From Anastrepha obliqua (Eukaryota > Arthropoda > Insecta > Diptera > Tephritidae), in NCBI RefSeq assembly GCF_027943255.1, contig NC_072892.1, positions 158,598,792 through 158,662,791 on the forward strand: a stretch of 64,000 nt of DNA, written 5' to 3'. The stretch's first letter is position 1, and every line of letters begins with the position of its first letter. Position numbers and translations under genes: made by a program. Shown one piece after another: positions 47,150 to 58,830 of the stretch. The notes below the pieces were generated by a model. The model was not told the DNA's origin, did no database searches, and saw only the letters and a list, made by a program, of their open reading frames with translations.

Positions 47150-48025
47150 AGAACTTTCTCAACATACTATCACTTCGGTGCAAAAGTCAAAGACTAGAAG
47201 TAAATCCGGAAAAAACGGATCTGATACTGTTTAGCAGGAAACATAAAATACCTGCTCTTAAACGAATATTCCGAGGGGGAAAACCACTTAGAGGAAAATA
47301 AACGGCAAAATAGGGTGATAAAATCTCTCACAAAACAGTCAACAACCTACAAAAAAGCCATGAAATGCCGCACATCCCTTAACGAGATGGCTGAGTCATT
47401 TTAACTAAAAGTAAAATAGGTTACTGGCCATCGCGATATTGAAGGTAACTGCAGACTCGATGAACTAGCGAGACTTGGCATCAAATTTAACGTTGAGTAC
47501 ACAGACAATCACATGGGCATACCCTTACAAACACGTAAGTTACTTTTCCTTGAAGAAATCGTAAGAACAGCGAACGAAAGGTGGCGACAACTGTGGCCTA
47601 CTATCAATGCTAAACTCACAGAAGCTGTGCTAAGCCAAAAAAACCACAGTCTTAGTAAACTGATTTCAATCATTGGTAGGCCTAAGAGGTAGACACGCCC
47701 AAAGGATGTACACCGATGGGCGTACATGGCTTCAGTAGAAGTTGCCTAGATGAGGAGGAGGAAGCGACAATTTCGCACCTTCTGTGTTATTGTCCTGCTA
47801 TATTTAGACGTACGTTTACTACTCTAGGCATGCAATTTTTTAATGAATTGGATGATCTTAGTTCTGTGGAAATCAGGGATCTTCTAAAATTTTTGAAAAG
47901 TTGACACTAGTTTTAGGAGAGATAGCGACAAGCTTCCCACGTGGCATCACAAAGGGCTATGAGCCTCAGTGTGTGCCACAAGCAGAGCCCCAGGACAACT
48001 CCTTCAAGCTAACCTAACCTACGAA
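47150..48025 (+). mobile_element. I-like LINE 3' fragment
   Basis: The + strand reads RRCKSQRLEVNPEKTDLILF (RT-proximal), then GHRDIEGNCRLDELARLG (RNase H end) and a C-terminal IGVHGFSRSCLDEEEEATIS-HLLCYCPA segment with C-x-H-x-C spacing. It ends CAAGCTAACCTAACCTAC. Related to 50735-51560. Confidence 0.75.
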
Positions 48026-48273
48026 AGAAGTTTCGTAATGTGCCAGACTTTTAAATTTTTTTTCCTTGAAAATAAATAACAATAATAATAAATAAACATC
48101 CGATCATTTATTTTAAAAAATAGCGCTTTCTTTGAATATCAAAATAAAATCTCTTATTGCAAAACCCTTTACAATGCTAAAATTTTTTTTTAAATTAAAA
48201 CTTTATTTTCGTATTTAGCTTTAAAAACTTTTTCCTTTTGGTTAAAATTCTGAAAGTTGAGCAATTTTATCTA

Positions 48274-48778
48274 CAGGGTTGCCAATATTCGACGGACCCA
48301 TCTAGCAATCCTGTATATTTTGACAGAGACGTCAGATCGCTTAATGACATACCGCGTTGGAAGCGTCAGTCCAAGCAGATTTTTACCATGGAACAGTACA
48401 CGCCACGCGAGCGCTCCCAAATTGTTGAAATTTACATTCAACAAAAGAAGTCAATTGTGCGTATAAAATATAAAATAAAGTGAAAAGAGCGGCTTCTAAG
48501 AACACCATTAAACGTTTGTACGAAAGGTTTTCGACTGGTGATGCTCTTTCTAATCCAAAGAGGCCAAATTGCTCTTTACGGGCCAGTGTTGAGACGTCGC
48601 CAAGCACATCCCAAAATCGCCGTTCTCAGCAGTTGGGCATTGCTCGGGCCACTTTAATTGATTTGCATTTATTCCCGTATAAGATTCAATTGACGCAAAG
48701 ATTGTTGCCTGCGGACAAGCCTCGTCCATTGGAATGGGCCCAAAAAACACATGGGTCCGTCGAATAAGGGCAACCCTG
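48274..48778 (+). mobile_element. Short rosa-type derivative, 505 bp, TA-flanked
   Basis: Inverted ends CAGGGTTGCCAATATTCGAC and the matching GTCGAATAAGGGCAACCCTG are flanked by TA. The inside codes only the N-terminal part of a DD41D transposase: MEQYTPRERSQIVEIYIQQK, NTIKRLYERF, then LHLFPYKIQLTQRLLPADKP. The catalytic domain is deleted, so this is a non-autonomous copy. Confidence 0.85.
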
Positions 48779-50249
48779 TATTTACTCTTAAACACATTCA
48801 TGACCTCTCCCATGCAAAGTTTGAAAATCAAAAATTGCGCTCAATTTTTTTCTGCTTCAATTCTGATGCTTTGTTTGTAGAGATTCCTTCTTGGAGATAT
48901 CAAATTACATAATCAGCCACCCTCAATCAAAGCATAACATTAGGAGCGCAGTGTAAACTATTGTTGTTTTTGTTTTAAATGAAACACTTGGAGAGGAGTT
49001 CATTTCACTTTTTGAATAGGTCACGTGCTCGGGGGAGAATGCGTGCGACACAGCCAGGAGACAACACACATTGACATATCCGGCGAAGCGAGTGGCGCGT
49101 GGACCACACGCAGCGACTGACACTTACCTTAAGTGAGTATGATGAGCTAACAAGCGATATTTAGTGAAGGAGACGTGGTGCCAAGGAACGGCGAAAAAAA
49201 ATTAGCGCATCACGTGCCAACACTTTTGATTGAAAAAGGGGAACTTAGTTGGCAGATCAATTTCATGTTAAAAAAAAAATGTATATATAGGTACACTTGA
49301 ATGTGTGTGTGAGCTTACGTTAAAGCGCTTAAAGATAGTATGGAGGGGTGTTTACAAATATCTTGCGATATGATAAGTTTCGTGTGATTTTGGCCAAAGT
49401 AGTTTAGCGTATCTTTGAGATAACTAAACTATTTGATATTTCAGTGTTCTTTGTTTTTTTTTTTTGCATACTTCCACTAACCACCTCAACTTTCTTTCAT
49501 TGCGAAAGGCAATTCAATTTTCAGCTAACGCAAAATACTCAAAAAAAAAAAAAGAAAAGAAAATGCTGCGATATTCGCAAGCGTACATCCAAAGCAATAA
49601 CATCCATTTTTAGCGCAGTTATCCGAAAATAGTCAGAACCAAAATACAAAACTCTCGCCACCATAACGCAATAGTAGTTGGGTACGAAAAGTCGTTAAAA
49701 TCAAATGAAAATGTTCATTATCGAATCGTAAAAATTTCATTTGTAGTCCCCATGGAAATTTCGGATTTTAACTCTTTGGCTGACGCCATTGTTTGGTGGC
49801 TCGCTTGGCTCGGTTTGCTCGTTTGGCTCGACTCGAATGCCTTCCAACCAAAGTGCTCCCCACTCGACCATCGTTAAAACTTAGATAACAATTTTTATTA
49901 TTGCATTTTTATGCGCTAATAGCGTACTAAAAAATAAAAGCAATGAGCGCACGACGATATGTGCATATGTGTGTGTGTGTGTGTGTGCATGTAAGTTGGT
50001 TGTTACATATTTTCCAAAAATATCTGTTATTTTCATGATTTTTATTTTAGCTGGTAGCTAAGGCACCAACAAATAAGCTTCCATGAAAACACGCCCAGCA
50101 ACACATTTACATAGGAACACAATTATGTATGTCTGTATGTACATTAGGGATGAGCATTTTTGGGATTTTACTGATGCCGCAATGTGCGGGATCTGGTTTT
50201 GTATCTTGGTATCCCGAGACTGTCATGAAATTAAGGGCATATTGATATT
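48779..50249. other. No gene seen
   Basis: Spacer DNA with a T-rich run near 49452-49464, an A-rich run at 49540-49560 and a (TG)n run at about 49970-49988. Confidence 0.5.
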
Positions 50250-50730
50250 GGCCAGCGTAGTTGAATGGGTAGGTGCGTCATTACCATTCGGTAGTGCACG
50301 GGTTCGAAACCCACTGCGGCCATAAAACGTCAAATGACAGCTTTTTGTTGTTTCTCGCCTCTCGGCAAGCCTCCAAGAGCATTAGTGCACTGAAAAAAGC
50401 TCCTCATCCATCTGCCGTTCGTAGGCGGCTTTAAACTGTAGATCCCTCGAAACCTCAGACATGAATCACCAAATGATAGAAAAAGTGTTTTTCTGATAGG
50501 GTTCCTCCTCTGCAGGCAATGACAAACCTCCGAGTGTACGAATATTTCTGCAAAGAAATCATCTGCCATTTTGAGGCAACATTAAACTGTAGGTCCCCCT
50601 AAACCTCGGCCTTGAAACACCAAATAATATAGAAAGTTTTTTCTAATAGCGCTCGATTCTTCTAATTACCCCCCAGCAGGCACTGGCCAACCTCCGAATG
50701 AAAAAGCTCTTCTCCTCATAAAAAACCATC
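50250..50730 (+). mobile_element. tRNA-derived SINE with a repeated body
   Basis: A-box TAGTTGAATGG at 50258-50268 and B-box GGTTCGAAACC at 50301-50311 form a tRNA-type promoter. The body block (GCAGGCAATG, AACCTCCGA, CTCCTCAT, ATCTGCCxTT, AACTGTAGxTCC) then occurs about three times in a row (50350-50470, 50510-50640, 50685-50730). Each copy is diverged, so the triplication is old or the result of nested insertions. Confidence 0.7.
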
Positions 50731-50734
50731 GGAT

Positions 50735-51560
50735 TGGTGGACTACGCACTCCCGCCCACACTTGCCATTACATCGTTCACGACCCTCCTACCCTCAAGGG
50801 GAGAGTGGGAACGGGACGATGTAAGACAGGGCGAGTCCATCCATGAATACACAGATGGCTTAAAGCTCCGAGCATCTGGGGATCTCCTTCAGTTTTCGGC
50901 TCTCCGACTACTGTAGTGTCTTTCAGGCCGAACTGATGGCAATAACTAAAACCGCGACACTGGTACAGTGTGATGCGATATCTGGAAATGACATCTACAT
51001 TTTCACTGACAGCCAGGTGGCGATAAAATCCCTCACAAAGCAGTCAACAACTCCCAAGGTAGCCATGAAGGATAATATGGGCTCCTGGCCATCGCGACAT
51101 TGAGGGTAATTGTAGAGCCGATGATCTACCGAAACTCGGCACCAAGTTGACCGATGAGTACATAGACAATGACATAGGCATACCCTTACAAACATGTAAG
51201 CTACTCATCCTTGAAGAAATCATAAGGAAAGCAAACGAAAGATGACGTAATGAAGTCGCCTGCAAAATCGCCCATCAACTGTGTCCGACTCTTAGTGCTA
51301 AACGCACAGAATCTCTGTTAAGCCAAGATAAACACAGTCTTAGCACACTGATTTCAGTCATAACGGGACATTGCGGTAGGTACGCCCAAAGGATGGGTGT
51401 GCAAGCACACGACTTCTGTAGAAGTTGTCTTGATGAGGAAGAGGAAGAGACAATCTTACACCTTCTGTGCCATTGAGAAATAGGGAAAGCTCCCCACGCG
51501 GCATCACAATGGGCTATGAGCTTGAGAGTGTTCCACAGGACAACCGCTTCAACCTAACCT
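50735..51560 (+). mobile_element. I-like LINE 3' end with RNase H
   Basis: The + strand reads WERDDVRQGESIHEYTDGLK (first RNase H Asp), CSVFQAELMAITKTA, GNDIYIFTDSQVAIKSL and GHRDIEGNCRADDL with frame breaks. The C-terminal QAHDFCRSCLDEEEEETILH precedes a 3' part ending CTTCAACCTAACCTAAA. Confidence 0.75.
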
Positions 51561-52261
51561 AAAGTTACATTTCGTAAAATTTAAACCGAATATTTTGGGC
51601 GCACATACTTGTTCTTCTGAGGTTGCTATTAAAATTAAAAAAAAATCAATAAATTTGAGTCAGTCCTACATAATCTGCCAATTTGACTGGGCTATTTTGT
51701 TTTCTGAAATTTGGCTGGAAATGTGGTTACAGTCCATGATTCAACGATAAAGGGTTTGCTCAGTAAGCAGCTTTCTCGTTCTCTCTTGACAAATCGGCTC
51801 CCTTAGCAAGATACTGGGTTGCTAGCTCTAGAAATCTCTAGTAAAAGTAAAATTTGTAGAAAAAACATTTCATTTTCAACATGGTCTGCTTAAGAGGAAC
51901 AACTCGTTCAAGAGTTTTCATCGGTGTGCTCAGGACTATGGTAGTATGACATGAAATACATACCGCTTAAGTCAGGACATGATAGAGTATTTGACGTAAT
52001 CCAAGATCGCTGAGTGGAGAATTTACAAAGCCTTATTTCTTGTGATATGTTGATTTAGAAGGATTTCATGTTTTGTAAAGAGCTAGCATTTCCCAAAGAG
52101 TTACGACAAGGAGAATAATTAAACTGATAGTCCCGACGCGACCGATAGCATTGCATATCTCATTATAAAAAAGTAGGAATTGACGGAACTTGTTTCCAAT
52201 AAGCCCACCTTACCATGTATGAATGAAGTGTCAAGAGGAGGCTTAACAAAGCACAGTGCCA
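51561..52261. other. No gene seen
   Basis: AT-rich spacer without a recognised repeat or frame. Confidence 0.5.
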
Positions 52262-52415
52262 GTATGAAAAAGCTCCTCATAAAAACCATCTGCCAGAATC
52301 GGCTTAAAACTGAAGGTCCTTCCATTTGTGGAACAACATCAAGACACGCGCTACACATAGGAGGAGGATCTAAGCGAACCAACTAACAGAATTGTACGTG
52401 TCAATTATTTATTTA
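52262..52415 (+). mobile_element. SINE body fragment
   Basis: The stretch matches the 44252 SINE from ATGAAAAAGCTCCTCATAAA through TCCATTTGTGGAACAACATC to the GTCAATTATTTATTT end. The tRNA-like head is absent. Confidence 0.7.
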
Positions 52416-52974
52416 ATTTTAACAAAATAGTTTCATATTGGTGGAAATTCGCAACTTCGCGATCGCTTTTAAATTTAATAATTAATTCACAAAATATAAT
52501 TTTGGATTAGGTGAAATATTATAATTTCTTGTTTTAATATATTATTAGACTTGGCAATTTCCGCTTATAACTTCTACTTTTACCATTATTTACATTCCAA
52601 TATTTAATAAAATTAATTTTTTAAACCAGTTCGGAGTTTGTTTCCATTTAAGTAAGAAAGTACTTTTTTGCTACCATTTTTACCAAAAAGGATTTAATTT
52701 GTTCTACTTTATTCACTTTCTTAAATACAACCTTTTGTAAGGTAGTGTCAAAAATCGAATGTCACTAGTGAGCAAACATTTAATAATTGAATCATGGTTA
52801 CAGTCAATGGAGTGGATTACGCTATCGAGTGATGGTTAGATTAGATTTGTGGGGGGTTGGACAATTACAAGCACTCAGTCAAGAGGCCAAGAGTACTACA
52901 CCCGGATAGATTTCAGTAGAGAGAATAGAGATAGGAAAGATAAAATGTAGATGGCAAGACGGATAAATTAGTTT

Positions 52975-53290
52975 GCGGTCACTCTTCCACAAATCTCTTG
53001 GATTCATTGATGAACCTTAAGAGATCCGCAAGAGGAAGAGTATGAACTTTATCCACACTCAGTATATCGCAACCCAATATCCTAAGTCCGATTCTGGAAA
53101 ACGAAGGACAGCTACAGAGAAAATGATCTGCAGTGTCGTCATTCTCAAGACAGAATAGGCATATCGGGCTATCGAAGACCCCCATGGCAGCCATATGCTG
53201 ACCATAGGCGTTGTGCTCTGTGATTACAACCACCAGTACTATCAGGTTCTTTCTGCTGAATTTTAGGAGGAAGGTCGCTATTTTCCTGTT
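52975..53290 (-). mobile_element. I-like LINE C-terminal fragment
   Basis: The minus strand reads FLLKFSRKN, VVITEHNAYGQHMAAMGVFD, CLFCLENDDTADHFLCSCP and LADLLRFINESKRFVEE, with a C-x2-C...H...C motif. This is the metal-binding tail after RNase H. Bases 52416-52974 show nothing else. Confidence 0.75.
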
Positions 53291-53619
53291 TGGTTCTTTC
53301 TTTCGACTGATGGTAGTTCATAACTGAATTTTGGTCGGTCTACTACTGATGAAATGGATCTCACTAATTTATGATTTCAATAGGATGCTACCAGTCAGCA
53401 AAAAAATGAGTTCAGTGCAACCCAAGTTTCTCGATCGCATAATTATCATAAAATTCTGTTGTTAATTGGCGACCCCCAGCGTTCATGCAAATTTAACACC
53501 ACTGGAATATTTTTTGTGTATATTTGTTAAAGGTGGTGGTTTACATACACTCTCGAGTAGTTTGTAGTCTTAAAACTTAAAATCCGTAAAGTGTTTAACG
53601 AAATTGTCTCACTTTCCTT

Positions 53620-54118
53620 TTCTTCCTTTAAGCGATTTTGGCCGAGTTTAACAAAGGGACGTTTCTTTGTCGTGCTAACCGGCGCCAGTTGAACCCCCAA
53701 GTGAAGCTAAGTCCTTCTACACTCTGTATTTTCAACGCGGAGAAGACCTTCCTCTTCCACTGCTACCATCAGCTGGTACCGCATCGAATATTTTGAGAGC
53801 CGAATTTCTTCGGACGATATGCCTCGAAGCTAAAGCCCAAAGCCGCTGGATCTTTATGTCATCGTAAAGCTCATACTATTCATTGTTCCATCGCCTGCGA
53901 TATTAGGCCCGAAAATTTTCCGCAGAATCTTTCTCTCAAACATTCCAAGCGTCGTTTCATCGGATGTTGTCATCGTCCACGCTTCTGCGCCATACGTTAG
54001 GAAGGGCATGATGGGAGTCTTGAAGAGTGTTAGTTTTGTTCGTCGGAAGAGGACTTTACTACTCAATTGCCTACTTAGTCCAAAGTAGCACTTGTTGTTA
54101 AGAGAGTTTCTCCGTTGG
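53620..54118 (-). mobile_element. RTE LINE 3' part of an inverted composite
   Basis: The minus strand matches the RTE 3' third: [20 protein letters not shown] start, SKVLFRRTKLTLFKTPIMPF, LTYGAEAWTMTTSDETTLGM, FERKILRKIFGP and the 3' end. A gap occurs near the RLRWLGHV block. At 54118 it meets the RTE 5' part in opposite orientation. Confidence 0.75.
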
Positions 54119-54390
54119 AGGATGGTTTCATATGTAGAAGTTCACCCAAGTGGGAAAGTCACTGATTGCCATTCACTTGGGAGTGGTCAGCACGATTCTT
54201 CTGCATATGGTCGGGGCAGCTTATAACCTCCGGGCTTAGCTCAAGTATCCTCTCGGCAGCTTCTGAACACCCGCTCTTGAGAAGGTGAAGCAACCCAGGA
54301 TAGCTGGTTGTGCGCTGGGTTTGGGACCTGCCACGCAAAAATCCCTCTCAATGTAAACGAAAATGAAGCCTCGGTAGAGAAGTACCTATA
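54118..54390 (+). mobile_element. RTE LINE 5' untranslated part, inverted relative to its neighbour
   Basis: The block matches 31825-32090 of the RTE: GATGGTTxCATxTGTAGAA, CACTTGGGAGTGG, TTCTGCATATGGTC and ATAGCTGGTTGTGCGxTGGG. It is head-to-head with the 3' part at 53620-54118. Confidence 0.75.
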
Positions 54391-54419
54391 TACAATATTA
54401 ATACTTCATTAATTAATAT

Positions 54420-55125
54420 TAATGAAGAACCACAGCAATACACCCAATATTTCAGAGAATCTGGGAGAAAGAAAAGTTACAGGATGATGGTTTCAAGGCA
54501 TTTTAGTTACGGTCCCGTAAAAGGGAGACTTCAGCGAGTGTAGCAACTACAGAGGAATTATGCTGCTATCCATACCATCGGAAATCTTGAGAAGGATGCT
54601 TCTGAACCGTATTAACAAAAGGCTTGGCATGATTAGAATCAGTAGAATGGAAAGCAGCATTGCATTTCGTTTTCATCGACTATAGCACCGAGTTCGATAG
54701 TATCCACAGTGAGTGCATTTGGGATGCCCTGAGCCGAGGAGGTATTTAGCCAAATATCATCAAATTAAACAAAGCTCAGCGTGCTGGTGTTCGGCAAGGG
54801 TGACTAACCTCGCAGTCTTACAGTCCTAGACGACGTTCTTATTCAAACGATGGATGGCTATCGTAGAGGCATATATACATTGGAACTTCAACGGCCATCC
54901 AGACGCGCTTGATTATGCTAACGATATATATCTAATGTCATCGAAGCATCCGGATTTGCAGAATAAGATCGACGACTTTGTTCATGAAGCTAAAAAGGTC
55001 GGACCAAAGAGAATGCAGAAAAAACGAAATCACTAAGAGTGAATGTGGCCGATGGTGCCAGCAGATTTAACGCGACAAATACCAATATTGAAAATGTCGA
55101 TAACTTCAACCACTTGGGTGTCTTC
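54420..55125 (+). mobile_element. RTE-like LINE RT fragment, left part
   Basis: The + strand reads GIMLLSIPSEILRRMLLNRI, VFIDYSTEFDSIHSECIWDA, KAQRAGVRQG and DALDYANDIYLMSSKHPDLQ, then NVADGASRFNATNTNIENVD, with frame breaks. It is the RT domain of a LINE distinct from the 31.8-kb RTE and seems to continue at 56095. Confidence 0.7.
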
Positions 55126-56090
55126 TTCTTATTCTTCTTCTTAGCGTCACAGTCCTTGGTGAACCATTGCTTCCTTCACAGCTTCTTGCCATCGATCCCG
55201 ATTAACAGCCACTTCCCTCCAACATTGCACGCGCATTTTACTACATCTTCTAGCCACATTTTCCTCGGGAGCCCCCTTTTTCTTTTTCCAATTGGGCGAA
55301 GATTTAGTGTCTTTCTCGTTGATCGCTCCCTTGGCGTTCTAGCTACATGTCCCAGCCATCTAAGTCGTCGAGACTTAATAAATCTTATTATAGTGTCTTT
55401 CTTAACTATGTTTTCCAGTTCGGTATTGTGCCTAATGCGATAAGTGGCATCTGCCAGTCTAAGCGGACCACAGATCTTTCGGACCACTCCTCTTTCAAAG
55501 CACATTAGCCGTTTTGTCTCGTTAGCTTTCAGCGCCCATAGTTCACAGCCATATGTAAGCACAGGGCGTATCAGTGCTTTATACATTCTTAATTTTTGCT
55601 CACGCGATAATTTTTTAGATCTGAGCAATTTTAGGTTAGCATTATATGCTTTGTTGCCTGCACGTATTCTGTCATTGCCTGCTACCGACATGTCTTGGTT
55701 GGCTGAGAATGTAATGCCCAAGTAGATGACCTCATTTACACATTGGGATATGTATGCCCCATACTTCAGATCATTGGATACAATGTTTGATTTTGATCGG
55801 ACCATATATTTAGTTTTTTCTGCATTGATTATCTTTCCTCTAGCTTTTTGAACGCAGCCTGCAGCTCATTTATTGCTTTTGGCATTATTAGTATATCATC
55901 TGCATAGGCACACATTTGGAATGGCTTATTGTAGATGCTTCCATTCGGGTTTATTTCGTTTAGTATTGCATGTAGCACTAGGTTAAATATCAGCGTTGAG
56001 GGGGCATCTTTTTGTTCAACTCCTGCCGGTAATTCAGCTGAGTGTCTAGAATCGCAAAAGTCCGCGGCGCATTTACGCAACTCAACAAAG
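55126..56090 (-). mobile_element. RTE-like LINE inserted in opposite orientation
   Basis: The minus strand reads LPAGVEQKDAPSTLIFNLVL, CAYADDILIMPKAINELQAA, then after a shift MVRSKSNIVSNDLKYGAYIS, LGITFSANQDMSVAGNDRIR, KLRMYKALIRPVLTYGCELW and RFIKSRRLRWLGHVAR up to KKLxRRR-like end. The YADD box is intact, but a frame break lies just after it. The 209-codon frame at 55805-55176 is the longest intact piece. Confidence 0.8.
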
Positions 56091-56094
56091 CCTG

Positions 56095-56440
56095 GAATTC
56101 CTCAACGATTTCCATTATTACTAAGTTGCGTATTTTCAACAGAAGGTCAAATGGGTTCTTCTGTATGGCAGCGAAACCTTGTTGATGACAGACTTGCTCG
56201 CCAACAAAATACAAGTTTTCATCAACAAGTGCCTACGGTGCGCTTCTGGGGGTCCAGAATAATCTCCAACGCAAGTCTTAGGGATCAGGGCAAGCAACCA
56301 CCCATCCAGTCTGAGATAAAATTTAGAAAGTGGTAATTAATCGGGCATATCTTGAAATTGAAATTCAAATTAAAAAAAGGCGAGCCAAGAAGCATCGACA
56401 GAATGGTAACTCCTAAAACACTCAGGCTAAAAAAAAAAAT
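56095..56440 (+). mobile_element. RTE-like LINE RT fragment, right part
   Basis: The + strand reads TKLRIFNRRSNGF (damaged), VFINKCLRCAFWG, SRIISNASLRDQGKQPPIQS and EIKFRKWxLIGHILKLK. It is the C-terminal part that should follow NIENVDNFNHLGV of the left piece at 55125. Confidence 0.65.
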
Positions 56441-56489
56441 TCAATGTATTCGAAGCTTTTTGAAATAAAAGGATAGATAGTCAAGGAAG

Positions 56490-56900
56490 AAAGGAGAGAA
56501 GGCACAAAGAGAAAGAGATAGCACAGAATAGAGACAGAGACATAGCTAATCCTGTGAGAATTTTCCGAATTCTTTGGCAAATCTGAAAATATCCACCAGT
56601 TTGAGAGAACGAATTTTTACTCGTCTTCATGACAGCGGAACCCGAAATTAGTAGCCATGCTCTAGCAAAGGCAGGACACTTACAGAGAAAATGTTCAGTG
56701 TTATTCGCCTCTTCTAAGCAAAGGCAGACTCCAATGGCAGTCTTATGCTGACCCCATGCGTTGTCTCCTGTAATAATATCGACCATCAATCGGACGTCTT
56801 TTCTATTAAGTTTTAGAAGAAAATTCGACAGTTTTCGATACGAGCCTGTCACAAAACACTTTGCAGCTCTGCAGCTTTTTTGACCGGACCATATCTATTA
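56490..56900 (-). mobile_element. I-like LINE C-terminal fragment
   Basis: The minus strand reads VTGSYRKLSNFLLKLNRKDV, RLMVDIITGDNAWGQHKTAI and CLCLEEANNTEHFLCKCPAF. This is the C-x2-C...H...C tail of I-like LINEs, close to that at 52975. Confidence 0.75.
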
Positions 56901-57389
56901 ATGTAAATGTCTTACATAGTTGCTGATCCAATTCTTGGCTTCTGTAGAACTGATTCCGTTTATTGGCTCTAGTCCCTGTGGGGTAACCGCTGATCCGCAG
57001 TTGGGCATGTCTTACGAAAGGACCCAAGTGAAGTCCGCAGACGGAGCTAAAATGAAATCCATGAGCTAGCAGGCGGCAAGGTTGGTCTAGCTGCAGATGA
57101 GAGAGAACGTTTGAAAATGAAACAAGAGCAACTGGAAAATCATTTAAGGAAATTAAAGTCCTTGCGAAGAATCGTACGCGAGGGAAATGTTTAGTGGATA
57201 CTCTATGCTCCATTCGGGACCAAAGAAATTGATGATAATGATATATATTTTATTATTTATATATTTTATTAAAAAGGAGTACAAATTCAAGAACAGGCGT
57301 AGCCTGCGTTCATGGCAGGAAAAATGGAGCTCGTCCTCCAACGGACGCTGGAAGTAGCTTTTCATTCCCATAATTTCCAAATGGGCTAA

Positions 57390-57745
57390 CCGTGGACATG
57401 GACAGTTAGATTACTATCTGACCCAAATACTGACAGGACATGGGTGCTTTAAATCCTACTTATATCGGTTTAAGCACGAAGACGACCCGTATTGTTCTCA
57501 TTGTGCACCAACTGCAGAAGGCGCAGAACATGTTTTGTTTGTCTGTCGGCGATTTGCGTTAGAAAGGGAGGAACTAAGCACTAGGGTGGGGAAGCCAATT
57601 ACGGCTGATAACCTAGTCGATATTATGATAGAGTCCGAAGAACATTGGTCCGCTGTATGTAATTTGGCAAATATAGTAATCTCCAAACTACGTCGCACTG
57701 AACAACAGCGCAGATCTTCATGAAGAGGCAATAGGCCACAAGCTG
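57390..57745 (+). mobile_element. R1-like LINE C-terminal fragment
   Basis: The + strand reads LTGHGCFKSYLYRFKHEDDP, YCSHCAPTAEGAEHVLFVCR and FALEREELSTRVGKPITADN, ending RTEQQRRSS and a stop at 57722. The C-x2-C...H...C pattern and spacing are typical of the R1/LOA group. Bases 56901-57389 hold only weak related fragments. Confidence 0.7.
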
Positions 57746-57789
57746 ATGTGTTTGCCGGGAAGGGGTCGACTGAATTGGTATCAGAGTCC

Positions 57790-58225
57790 TCCTACCGGAT
57801 CATCAGGATCTTCCTAACTGTTATTAAAGGAGAGTTCCACAACTTATTTCTCAGGAAAGCGCAGAAAAAGTTGAACTCCATTCCTTCGTGTGCTATTTCG
57901 AGGACCCTCTGGCGCCAGCACAATATGCGGAGGGCTCAGAAAGTCTTGGGGCCTCCACACCATTCAATTTCCTAACTCATAGTTGTGTTTACTGGACATT
58001 GAACGACAGGCTCACACGAGGAAAAGATACATTTGCAATTAAACCCCTATTCGAGAAAATGTGTGCAGACTGTTCAGAGAAGTATACTGTTGAGCACCTT
58101 CTCTGTAAATGTCCAGGTTTGGCAGTTAGACGAATAAGGTCACTAGGGGATCTCCTCTCGCCTTCCTCCAACCTAAATCCCACAATTTTTCTTCATTACA
58201 TCACCAGCTCTGGTTGGCTGTAGAT
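57790..58225 (+). mobile_element. LINE C-terminal fragment
   Basis: The + strand reads SCVYWTLNDRLTRGKDTF, CADCSEKYTVEHLLCKCPGL and VRRIRSLGDLLSPSS, ending with a stop near 58221. The C-x2-C...H...C tail follows an RNase H in I-like LINEs. Confidence 0.7.
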
Positions 58226-58599
58226 ATTTGCCTTTGAGAGGGCCAGAGTCATTCTTCATTTATGTCACCTACCTACCTACTTACCATAACTGAATCCAGT
58301 TAATATTCGAAATGTTGTGGACAAGACTCCCAAGTTTTAATTACAGTTTTTGGACTAGAATTTTAGTAAAAGAGGTAGAAAAGTCTCAGTGGTTGGATGC
58401 TTGAAATGTATTCCACTACTTGTATTGATTAAAATTACTCACTGGGTTCGTTTCAAATTACCCCTTTACCTTCTTATGCGGCACAGTTCCAGGAATTCAA
58501 AAACGTGCACCAGTCCATAGTTGTTTTTCTTAATTTCATTTTATTTTACAACAAAAAAGTACAAAGTACAAGTTAAAACAAGCCTTTTCAAATTGTTGT

Positions 58600-58830
58600 T
58601 TTACACAGCGCGACTGGAAGCGCGGGGAGTTGGAGGCTTAAAAGCATGAGTGCGCCGCCGCGCGACAGTTATCAGCGCGTTATCGGGAAAACTAATTACT
58701 GTGCTGTGCGCTGCAGAGGTCCCCGGGCGCTCGCCGGCGCGTATTCAGAGCGCCTGTATGAACGTGTAATTGCGAAGGCATTGGCTGTATGGCCGGCTTG
58801 TTGGCTCTTAGCTGCTGTGTTGGCTTGTGT
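58600..58830. other. GC-rich island in AT-rich surroundings
   Basis: The segment is rich in CG dinucleotides (GCGCGACTGG, GCCGCCGCGCGAC, GCGCTCGCCGGCGCG), unlike its flanks. A 65-codon frame from the ATG at 58646 has no recognisable domain. It could be a first exon, a promoter or a foreign insertion. Bases 58831-59386 show nothing. Confidence 0.35.
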
